Of a DNA stretch of 62,000 nucleotides, positions 35,150-46,500 are shown in pieces. Each line of letters opens with the position of its first letter. The stretch's first letter is position 1. The stretch is from Acanthaster planci (taxonomy: Eukaryota > Echinodermata > Asteroidea > Valvatida > Acanthasteridae): assembly GCF_001949145.1 (NCBI RefSeq), contig NW_019091393.1, positions 161,252 to 223,251 of the forward strand, in the 5' to 3' direction. The position numbers were made by a program, and so were the translations under genes. The notes under the pieces are model-generated. The model had not been told where the DNA came from and did no database searches. It saw only the letters and a program-made list of their open reading frames with translations.

Positions 35150-36770
35150 CTCATTTTCAAGCACTTCTCACAATGCGGGACCTGTTGAGCATGACCTTCC
35201 CCCACCAAAACTAAAGAACCACGTCAAAAACGAAAAGGCTGGTTTTACCTAGACCCATGAAAAACTGGTTAATTGGTATTTATGATAAATATGCTTATTG
35301 ACATCTTAAAGATATCAGCCTATTGTGTTCCAGTCATTGTCGATACCTATGTAATACACTGTATTTTAACAAGTTTTTGGTGTTATCAGGAGATATAAGG
35401 ATAAATGTAGTTTTTACAGAAACTGTAAAATTTTTGTTAAAAATATAATTGTTTTTATAAAGTTTTGATTTCAAAAATTAAAACTTCTGTGGTGTGATCA
35501 CAAACGTGAGCCTGCATCTCTGATCCATTGTATATAGACTGTATATAGACTTGTGTGTATTCCAAATGAAATTGGTCCTCTTGTATTTCTTGAAGACTTC
35601 AGGTTTGAGAGTAAACAGCAATACTAAAACTAGATGGGTGAGGTCTTTATCTCTGGCTTGTATCATCTGCTGACGATGTGGTACAGTGCAGGGACGTTAA
35701 AGAGCCTTCATAGACAGGTGTCTCCTCTCCAATGTCAAAAAGAGGAAAGGAAATAAGAGCAACACCAGCCAAGATTTGAAATGCGGATTCAAACATTTAT
35801 GGAAAGGGGCCAAATCTGCCCTGAGCGGAAGTGCACCGGCAAAAGAAAGACAGCTGATTATAAGCGGGTTCTTGCTTGCATTCTGCGCGTATGCAAAGAC
35901 CATACATTAAGGAATGAATTCTTTACGCGCACTCAGCGTGCTCCGCGTCAAACGCGCCATTGATCTCCATCATAAACGCGCGCCTCGCCGCCTATGCAGT
36001 GAGTATCAAAACAAACACGCCCTCTATTGTTCCGCTCAGAGCGGATATACCAGGGATACAAGATTCTACATCGTGATGTCCTAGAAACCTTGTTTGGTGT
36101 AGTCTTGCACTTTCAAGAACAATAACCCTCATTTACTGATAAACTTGTATTTAAAGATACACGCATTTCTTTCGATTGTTGCACGTGTTTTCCATACATG
36201 TATGTGTCAGTGGGGGGTGTCTTCATTACCAAACTCCCCCCTTTCCTTGCCAAGCCCACTGACAACTATGCACTTGTCAAACCAAATTCTGAGCCACAGA
36301 CATCTTTTTTTACCGGGTGATAAACTTACCCGTATTGGAACTCTCCTGGCACACATTCTGTTATGAGAGACACATGTTGTCAGAGAGGTACGCACATGTT
36401 GTGAGAGGGGTGGACACCGAAAAAAAGACATTTTGCACGAAACGTTTCACTCCCAAAGAAACAAGCAAAACAATGGAAAGATGTGACACCACTTCAAACA
36501 TTATCTTTCCTGTATTGAGTTTTATTGATCACCAGACGTGCCAAGACTCATCCCTAGGTTCTTGAGGTCCTACTAACAGCGTGAAGAACATTACTGGGTT
36601 TCATAATACAAGTGCTTTCAATTTTTGGACGACTTTTTTTGAGACACTGACAAAAGCAATTGAGAACCGAGTCGCGCATTAACTTGAATACAGTTGTCTT
36701 CAAGGATGTTGTTATAGAGGCTGTGCATGGAAGTCGTCTTACAGTGCAGTTCTTTGTTCCACAGAGAAAC
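35150..36770. other. Intergenic between convergent genes Topors and KAT14
   Basis: No gene recognised. A TTTATT near 36525 would read AATAAA on the minus strand and could end KAT14 transcripts, about 800 bp past its stop. Support for that is weak. Confidence 0.5.
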
Positions 36771-36775
36771 CTCTT

Positions 36776-36958
36776 GGGTGCGTTCGCGTGACTACTCCTG
36801 TTTATACAAGTAGGATTCGTACGCATTACACTCAGGTGCAGGAGTATACTCCCCCGCTAGCGAGAGTATACGCTCACTGAAGTGCAGATCGTACTACAGC
36901 CATTCAAGTACTCAGGAGTATACTCGTATTAACGCTAGTACCTCGCTTGAATGCACCC
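36776..36958. repeat. Small inverted-repeat element, 183 bp
   Basis: The left end GGGTGCGTTCGCGTGACTAC matches the reverse complement of the right end, GGGTGCATTCAAGCGAGGTAC, with several differences. The interior has repeated palindromes built on GAGTATACTC (36842-36851, 36916-36925 and a variant at about 36863). Subterminal palindromes are common in hAT-type MITEs. No clear target-site duplication was found. Confidence 0.55.
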
Positions 36959-37117
36959 TGTTTGCGCATATTCTGCAGAACAAAAGCACTGGCCTGCAAG
37001 ATGGCAGCCACGAAAACCCTCTAATGACAGCCCACATGATTAAACTAGTGCCAAGTCAGCAAGGGGCACTTTGAACCAGTCATCCCGTTGTCACACCAAC
37101 ATCATCATCTTCACCAC

Positions 37118-37330
37118 CATTGTCACTCACTTTCCTTGTCTTCACCACCATCACCCCTCATCTTCACAACCATTTTTCCTCGCTTCGTTATCGCCACCAC
37201 CATCACCCCTCCTCCCTCATCTTCACCACCATCACCTCTCACTTCCTCATCCTCACCACCATCACCTCTCACTTCCTCATCCTCACCACCATCACCCCTC
37301 CTTCCTCGTCTTTACCACCATCTTCTCTTC
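37118..37330. repeat. 30-bp minisatellite (CACCACCATCACC type)
   Basis: About four units of roughly 30 bp between 37209 and 37326 share CCTCAYCYTCACCACCATCA. Looser copies reach back to about 37118. All three plus-strand frames are open simply because the repeat lacks stop codons; this is not a gene. The array ends about 10 bp beyond the KAT14 stop codon, so it lies in the 3' UTR of that gene. Confidence 0.85.
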
Positions 37331-37340
37331 CTAACCCTTG

Positions 37341-37514
37341 TCACCGTCTCAACCTCAGGAAGAAGGCATGCCGGCACTCCCGACTGTCCTGGGGGTAGTA
37401 CTTCTCGTAGAAGTCCAAGATGAACTCCTCGGGCTTGAAACCAAACTTCTGATACAGGAGCATGGCCGAGTTGGTGGCCGAGACATGAAGGGTGACGTCC
37501 TTGCCCATGCATGT
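37341..37514 (-). CDS. KAT14: KAT14 exon 15 (C-terminal end)
   Basis: After a CTTTCTTTCAG-type acceptor the exon reads CMGKDVTLHVSA, then LLYQKFGF and ends AFFLRLRR with TGA at 37341-37343. The C terminus is nearly identical to the vertebrate protein as I recall it, including FYEKYYP, which confirms the stop. Confidence 0.96.
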   Translation of the reverse strand, partial: TCMGKDVTLHVSATNSAMLLYQKFGFKPEEFILDFYEKYYPQDSRECRHAFFLRLRR

Positions 37515-40500
37515 CTGAAAGAAGAACCAACAAAAGATGGCGGTACAGCCAGCAGTGTTGTAGTCGAGTCCATCACAAGTCCTTACAAGTCCCTACCAGT
37601 CCATCACAAGTCACTCTGTCAGTGTCACTCAAGTCACTCTGTCAGTGGCGTAACCAAGAGGGGCACCCTCCCCCCTCTACCATTTGATCAAAGCCTGTGC
37701 CCCCTGTGAGCCCCCCTACCCTCAGAAATTAGAGAAGGGAAAAATCTGTTGACGGTCAATGTTTTAACTGTGACCAACTCCACTTAGTGCCCCCTCCAGA
37801 AAATGAGGGCCCCGCCCAGCAAAATCTTCCCTAGTTACTAGGCTACTGCACTCGGCCTTATGTCAAGTCACAATGTATCCAAATGAGATGCAACAAAAGT
37901 ATTTCTTTGTCTTTGTTCACCCTGTGACTTAATATGTCCTGTCTTGTGGAAGGACTTGTGACTGGACCTGAGAAGGAACTTGTGAAAGACTCCACTACAG
38001 CACTGTAGGCCATTGGCATGGGAAGGCTATTTTGATGAGGGGGGGTCAACTTTGATATGAAAAGGGCACTTGGAATCCATGTTTAAATGTAGGTGGCACT
38101 CTTCATGCAACGTTGCGGCTTGACATTGACTGCGACATCAGTGAAGGCATTGCTTAAAAAGAGTACTCATGGAAAAGGGCACTTAAGGGCACTTATGGAC
38201 AAAAAAGGACTTGTAACAAAATATGGGGGGATATGGAGGAAATCGTTCATACAGCACAAAGGCACTTTAATCTGTGACTAATGAATTTATATCAAAGTTA
38301 AACTAAAAACCCTCAAAAGAAGGAGGTCATGGGTTGACGTCCCACTCAAGAACAAACAATCACTGCTTTGTAGCCAAATCCATCCTTAAGTCAGAGCACA
38401 ACATTGGCCACATTTATACCACATTTGATAGGGAACGGTCCCTGGGGAACGGTCAGACAGGGAGACTTTTGTCACGTTTCAGGCAGACAGCCAGTGTCTT
38501 GACACTCAAGTACGGAGGAGATATGCGCTCGTCAGATTTCTGCTCAAGGTCGAGGACGGGTGAGGCATACATGGAATTAGCGAGGGATCAGTAATGCTAC
38601 CAACGGACCCCTTATCTGGCAATCACACCTATATACAATCTTCAAGAAATAGGCTCGCTCATACCTAGTCCAAGACATCTGCATTCTTGTCTTCAATGAA
38701 CAAGAAATCCGGTCTCAAGGCAAGATAGGAGGCCATCAAGTTTCAATTTGATGTCAGTTTCAGTCGTTCACCAGTGATGGATAATTTAGTCAGGGGCACC
38801 TGGCTTCACCCGCAGATTTACATTTAAGGCAGCAGCGTATCCAGCTTTGGGTGTCGGGGGGGGGGACTAAATTCAAAACTGAATGAAGCTTCGGGCTCAT
38901 TCCACATGATGTTGGGGGAGAAAAAAAGATCAAAGCCCCCTTACGGTCTCGACATCCTTGCCTTTATTGCATGGTGTTGGTTCTTGGTGCAAATATTTGA
39001 TAAAGAAATAAACACCAAGTATTTTCTTTCCTACTTACCTTTGATGTTTTCTTTGTAAAAAAAGGAAACAAAAAACCCCTCCCCAAAAAGTTCTGTGGAG
39101 GGGGGCCAAGTTGACCTCTGCTGGATATGCCACTGATTTTAGGTCAACCATCTGTACCATCACAAAGTTGAACGACATGCATTTCTTTGTGTGGTGTGGA
39201 TGTTTGCAATATGGTATTCAATTTTCTTTTACTTCTTATGTGTGTGTGTGGGGAAGGAATATTTACATGCATGTGTCTGCTGTTCTACGTTTCTGCTCAT
39301 ACAAAAAAGACAGCTTTGCAGTCACGATTTTGTAAATGTTTTGGCTTCTTTGGTAACCGCTAACCCTGCCGGACGCATCATAGTGCAGCAGGTGGAATAG
39401 TCTGGTGTATTTTGTGTTGCACTTGGCAATCAACAGCAGCCAAACAAACTGGCCATGTTGAGACAATGGGAGCTAGTCCCATAGAACGATGCCATGGTGG
39501 GATCCTGTGGTGGCTGGTAACCACAGACTCCCAGGCTGTTTGGCCTTGGGGAGAGTTGACCTGTTGGATCATGTTACACCGGGTGAGCAAGTGACAAAAT
39601 AGACTGGTGTGTCTGGCAGGGTGTATAGCCGAAATGCCCTAGAGGGTTAGGATTAACATTTTGTTTTAAAGGCGAGAACAGTAAAAAATGAAGTTGTTAA
39701 ACTCTGGCGATGAGCAAGGTTGAGGTGGTGGTATGCTGAAATGGTCTTCTGAAGATCATATGGGGTGGAGCGGACAAGGTTGGGTGGGGCAGGATTGGTG
39801 GTGTGGCAGGGTGGGGGGGGGGGGAGCCTGGGCATCAGCATCACTTGCTTACCTGTATCAGATGGTACACCATGAAAGTTCCGATGCCCACACCCCTCCA
39901 CTCTGGGTGCACGAAGAGGAAGGAGATGTAGGCCTCGTTGAACTTGACATCTGGCACCATGAAGCCAAAACCAATGACCACCTTGCGATAGAGGACCACC
40001 ACACTGAAGTCCGGGTACTGGAGGCACTCCGACACTGTCCGAGAGAAAGAAGTGGATGAAAGGCTGTTTGAGTGGTGGTTATTAACCACTCCCTGCCGGG
40101 GATTCCGGATCCTGACACGTATGCTTTAAATGCGTGGCCAGGGTCTCCGAACTCGGACAAAGGGAACTGGGCCTTGTAACAAAAGACTGTACTCGGAACA
40201 AAAGACCAGGCTGCTGAGAATTACCAATATTTTTTCACTCTCAAAAGAGGAGATAATCCAGCCTTGTTTTGAAACAGTATACCATGGGTTGGGCCTTTAG
40301 AGCGAGCGGATTACCACCGGGGACAAAAGCACCCCACCACCGAAGCGATGAGCCACACAGCACTGCTGCATGCTAATCTGGCGCCTATTGAAAAGACGCC
40401 AGCAGCACACTGAGCCAGGTTCGTGAACAAAAGAAATTATATAACACTGCAAAATCTGGGCTCTTCGTGAACAGTCTTGTATCTGGTCTTGTGACTAGTC

Positions 40501-43500
40501 TTAAGTCTGGTCTTATGGATGGTCTTGTAATGAAAGTATGATGGCCTCAACTCAAACACTGACTGTAAACTTACAGTCTATTCCTGGCCAGAAAAACTCC
40601 CGGCACAGGCTGTTGACAGAGGGGATGTGCTGGGGTCGGAGGTAGCAGTAGTCGATAGGCGCCAGGGGCTGGGGCGTGAAGCTAGGGTCACACTGCTTCC
40701 GATGCTGCATGATCTCCCCCATCAACCGGAGCTTGGTGGGGCGTGACTCGTAGTCCCTCCTGATGAAGGGTTTCAGCACCCTGTCCAGTAACCATGGTAA
40801 CATCATAAATTGGAATTACCAGTTTGTGAATGGTGTTGTTAAATCTCGTTACCCCACTTTCTCCTATTAATGCTCGTAATAGCTATTCTGCACTTGGACG
40901 TTACACAGTACCTCACGAGTGTTTTTTAATGAATGCAGATGTATGCAAAACAGCTTTGTTTTAAAGTTCTTCTTCCAAGTTCTGAAGTATGCTGAAATGT
41001 ATGGCTGTAGAGTAAGAAATAGGAAGAAAGCTCAAAACATTTTTTCTTTATAAAACAGGTTTTGCCTTTACCCAACGTATGTATTGATAAACACTTTGTG
41101 CTCAGTGCTTGTCCGAGAGCTTGTGAAAAAACTTCACAAGCTTACTCGGGTGGGACTCGAACCCATGAACTCCTGCTTACTAGCGCAGACGTCTAACCTC
41201 AAACAGGAAGCTGAGTTGAATGAGTGTGCTAAAGGAGTATTTAAGTATTTAGATAAAGTTTGGTGAAGTATGGAATGTACAGATACTTGCAAAACATATT
41301 TCAGCATCCTTTTCTTCGTCAGTTGAGAGCTTTAAATGTACGTAATACGCAAATGCGCATTTTTCTTATCGCGCACCAGTTCCTGTTTGAACGTTTCAAT
41401 GCAGGTCCAATGCAAAATGTACATCTTCCAATGAACACTCGAATAAAAGGACAAATGATCAATCAAATCCGGTACATCTCTCAAAAGAAGTGTAATCGGT
41501 CATCATAAACCAAGCATGAAAAATCCCAGTTCCACAACCTTTGCACTTTGCGGAAATGTCCATTTTATATCGGCGAATGTTTGATGCATAATTTTAATCC
41601 TTCTGAAAACGTTGCAGCTTTTCAAATTAGATCCAACATGAATTTCCCACGTTTCAAGTACTGGGCGTCCATGTGATCTACCCGAGAGACATAAGCACGA
41701 AGCAATGACGTCAACAGGAGTCCACATTTTTTTCGCGTTTGCATAGAACATGCAACTAAACCTCTGTAATATATTCCCATTCGTGATCAAAAGCCTGTTT
41801 GCTCAGACCATACAATCTTGTCTTGACTTCCCAATACCTGGTTACCCTTGTTGAATGAACTTTCGATGAGCCAATGTAGGTCCCCTCTTTTTGAGTGATC
41901 ACTTCAGTCACGGCAAATTCCAATCCAACTGCTCCCTCCAAAATCTCAACAAGGATGAAAATTTGGTCATTTCAGATCTGTCTTTGCTGTTCCAACTGCT
42001 GATTTTGAGAAGAGAACTGCTCCAAACAAACACAAAAAGACAACGATGGTGGAAAGTCGGACACACTACCTGGATGTGTACGGAGATATGATACTCTGCA
42101 TCATGGCCACCTCGTCGCAACCGACCAGCCGGGCCCGGAAGGACGTGTGGTGGCGCTGTTGGGCACGTACAACAGTATTGGGCATCTGTATTGAATAAAC
42201 GAAAAAGCGGACTTATATATATTTTTTTATTTTAGAACTTGTGTTTTCCTCATTCCATGTAAAAAAATCTTCTACCCAGTGAGATGAGTAAGATAATACA
42301 AAGGAATGTAGCAGAGAAAACATCTTAAGCGGCGGTCTGACAAAATCCTAATTTAAGCAGAGCAAGAGAAGTGAACATTTTTATATGACTTTTGCATTCT
42401 TTCTTTCACACCCAGCGAAATCAAAAATAGAAAAGCTAAAACGACACAAAGACTTTCCGTAATTTCAATTACTGCCTGCACTAAAGTGCAATCTAATGTT
42501 AACCCTAACAGTCCTCAATCCTTCACCTGTTGGAGGATTGAGGACTGTTAGGGTTAATGTTGCTGTTACAGATTTGAAATAAAACTGGAAAAAATAATGA
42601 GCAAATATGCATAGGATCTTGAAAATGTTCATACCTGGAAGCGATCTAGAATGCGATAATCTCCGGTGTCGTGGCTGGACGACACCTTGGACGGGCTGAG
42701 GTGTCGCAGGGGGCTCTGAGTCAGCAAGAGGTCAGAGATGGAGGTGGGCTTGATGCCGGTGACCCGCTGGAGGATCTGCTGCACGGTGGCGTCCAAGTCA
42801 AACAGCGGCAAGCCCAGGTTTCGCTTCTCCTGAGCAGGAGAGGGAATTTTTTTTTCCAGCTTGTATTGAGGCAAGAGTGGATCAAGGGAACCAATGGGGA
42901 CGTTCCCCCATCCCCAGAAAGAAAAGACCCAAACCACTCCACCACTCAGAAGGCCACAGAAGGCTACATGAAAAATGTGTAAAATTCTTTTGCCCCCTTC
43001 CCCCAAAATCAGTCTCCCCTTGAGAACTTGGTTCTCAATCCGTCGCTGCGTTGAGACAACATAACACCCCACTGACGCTAAGCAAACTAATGTGAAAACA
43101 CTTCCTTCCAAAAACAAGTGAGATGCCAACAATTCTAGCCTCAACCTTTGGAAAGGTCACACAAGGATACATGAAGAAATTTCCTAATTTTGTTTGGGAG
43201 TTCACAGCAATACCTGCCTGACCAGTAGCTTTCGCCTGAGCCGCCTAGCCGCTGGGTTCTTGTCTACGGCCTGAGAGCAGGACTCAAGTACTCGGAGTAA
43301 CTGTTTTTCCTCATACACACTCATTGGGAGGTATCTATGGAAAGAAGAAAGCCATCACTACAAGCTGTGTTTTGAGTCAGTGTGATTGGGATGTTCCGAA
43401 GATTGATTATTTTGGCCTTTGAAGATTTTGGTTGCATGATATCTTTGGTGTTGGTGTGGCCAGTCACTATCACCTTTATGCATGAACTGTTTACGTGCAC

Positions 43501-46500
43501 ATAACCAGTAAGAAGGTATACATGAGATCACCCAAAGCCTTATCGAAACTGACTGGCTAAGGCTGGGGATAGCACAGGCATCAATAGGAAGTAGTCGCAG
43601 CCACTAACAAGCATGACATGGCATTGTGTCTCTCCCTGACTTACTTGGGCCCTTCCTCCGGCTTCTCGTCCGCTCTGACCTCGGCGGCCTTTGACCTCCG
43701 GGTCAGCGCCTTGGAGACGGTCTCGGCCCTGGTGTCGCCTGGCACGGCCTTGGGCTCCCCGTCCTTGTCGGCCTCACTTTCCTTGTCAGTGGCCGTGGAG
43801 CCATTGCTTCCCTGGCTGCTGGGCACTGGGGTGGGGATGCGGAACAGTGGGATGCCCTTGGAGGGGGGGATGAACTCCTCCTCGTCCCCTGCCATCAAGG
43901 CCGAGGGTATGGTCTCTGCATGGGTGGGGATGAATGGAGTAAGGGGGTGGGGAACAGACAAGGAAGCGGTAATACGGGGGGGGTGAACATGGTTTAATCC
44001 GATAAAAGGAGCATCTTAAAAATTCCGATGAGAACATTGCTTGTTTCAAGGGGGAACACCCACTTTCCTTCTTTCTTTAACCACTTCCTGCTGGGGATTC
44101 CGGAATCGGAGATGTATGGTTTATATGCGTGGCCGGGGTCTCCGAACTCGGACAAAAGACCAGGCTGCTGGGCATTACCGACATTTTTCACTCTCAAAAT
44201 GATGAGCCACACAGCACCGCCGCATGCTAAGAGGTCAGCAGTGCACTGAGCCAGGTTTGTGAACAAAAGACAGTTATACAACACCGCACAATCTGGGCTC
44301 TGTTTACAAGGCGGGCATCAATGAAAGTCATCTGTCAACTTAGAGTAGTGCCTAAAGATTACTTTGTGCGGCTATAAACGACCGTTAAATGAAATGATGA
44401 ATTTTTGAAGGATTTTGAAAACGGAAAAAATGATAGTCATGCCAGCTCAGCATCATCAACATTTAAAAATGCCCCGGCATGAAGTGGTTAATAGACCAAG
44501 GCGTGTTCCCCAATGGGAACAGAAGTCAATGAGTGTGCACACTATTACTTGGGCATCAAAATTCCTAATCGGGACTTACAGCAAACTCCAACAAGGAATG
44601 CACAGTGTTCCATAAAGAAGCATTCCAGAAGGGACATGAATGTTCAAACTTTTGATAAATTCCCTACAACTTGAAGTAAAAAGGGGATCTAACAATTAAT
44701 TCACATTAATAGCAGGAAAATTTTATTGCAGGGAACTTGCATAAGCCTTGGAATTCAAACAGACATTACAGGCTACAAGAAAAAAGTGAAAAAAACTCAG
44801 TGAGGTACTTATGAAGACATGCCTACTGCTTTTGAGCTCCTACGAGACCTTACCTGCCGGAGTAAGATCGCTTTCGTTCAGGAGGTTGGAGAGGAGGAAG
44901 TCAGAGCTGTTGTCACCTCCCAGTAAGCTCAGGACAGAGGGCGAGTCGGGAACAGAGGGAGGTAGCCCAAAGCTCTGCAACGAAGTTGGTAGAAGAGGAG
45001 TTTAAGTGACAGCTGTTGAAGAAAGCGAGGGGCTTAGGAAATGAATCTGCATCTTGGCCTGAGCTGGATTCGAACCCGGGTCGCAGAGATGTCAATTTGG
45101 TGAAAAGAAAGGGAGGTACCACTATGCCAGATGGTTCATCACATTTGTTGGCACGATGCCGCCATAATTTTGACAATGGAGTCTGTGCACTGTCTGATAT
45201 GTCCTGAAGCGTACAAAATTTGAGAATGCCCAAACAATGAAGGGTCTCCAAGAGTGGGCATTGGGCGGATTGCAGCTCCCAGGTGTGGGCCTAGCCTGTC
45301 CCTTTATTGCCACTGAGGGCGGTGCTTACGCAAGAAAACCAGAGCTGTTTACAGAGAGAGTTGCAACACGAGTGTCTCAATTAGTGGAACCAAAATGGTG
45401 GATTATGCACCAGTGCATGCGGAAAATCAACGCACAATAGCTGCATGGTGCTGCACATGATGAACAGCCATTTTGGTTTCAAAACCTGGAACTGGCACTG
45501 CTCTCTCTCTCTGTCTTAGGCAGCTCTGACGGGGACCCAAACCCACGTACCTCGCTGCCAAAGCTGTCCATGCTGCTGTCGTCGATGTCCAACTCCCTCT
45601 GGAGTTTCACCTTCTTGGTGAGCTCCTCGCTGGCGATAGCCTGCTTAGCCCTGCGGATGTCCTTGGCCTCCTGCCATTCAATTACCAGAGGGAAGAAAAA
45701 TTATAACAAATGAGACAAAAAGTTGAAGAACAGAATTGATTAAATAAATTTCAGCCATTCGTTGTGGAGTTTTGGATTTCTTTTTTGTAAAAATTCAGAA
45801 AAATAATATCTTTAGAGTTATGAATACCTGTGTTCTGCTTCTTTTTTCCTTGAGTTCAATAGCCGACTCAACAGACGTTCCCCTCTTCCTGTTCCTCAAC
45901 CCCTCCACCTTAATGGTTGGTTCAAAGGGAACCTTGGTTTTCCTGCCAGCTGCATACTGCTTCCCAACACCAGCTGGAATAGTCCAATGAAAAAATAGGG
46001 GAGATAAAACATGGGGTGACCTACATTTCTCAACAATCGCAATAAGCCTTTTGCAAGTTAACAAATCTGGTACACTGAGTTCTTTAAATTCACAGGAAGA
46101 TAACAATTTTAATTCTCCTTACTAAAGACACTGTTGCCATACCTCATGGTTCGGGGCAAGCTTTTACTTAGTTACATAAGAGATGCCTTGCCTCAATACA
46201 CTGTTCTCAATGGATAAGAAGGGCACAAAGGAACCAGTCCATTCCAGAGATAGTGGTCGCTATGCGAAAGCTTGCCCCGAATCACAAGGTATAGCAAGTG
46301 TCTTTAGTCTGGGGAATTCAAATCGTTATGTTTATGTGCAATCAGATAAGACAGCGCACAAGATTTTATTCAACTTTGACTCGCAAATGGCTTCTTGCTT
46401 TGACGGCAGACAAAGCAAGCTGACGGAAATGTCTATCTGATAGCCACTAGAGGATACCAAAACCCAATCTAAACCTGATTCTGCTGTCCGTCGCATTCAG

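Noticed and set aside
37071-37423. Long overlapping plus-strand frames rich in His, Ser and Pro
   Set aside because: They come from a 30-bp CACCATCACC-type minisatellite that lacks stops in several frames; the real gene there is KAT14 on the other strand.
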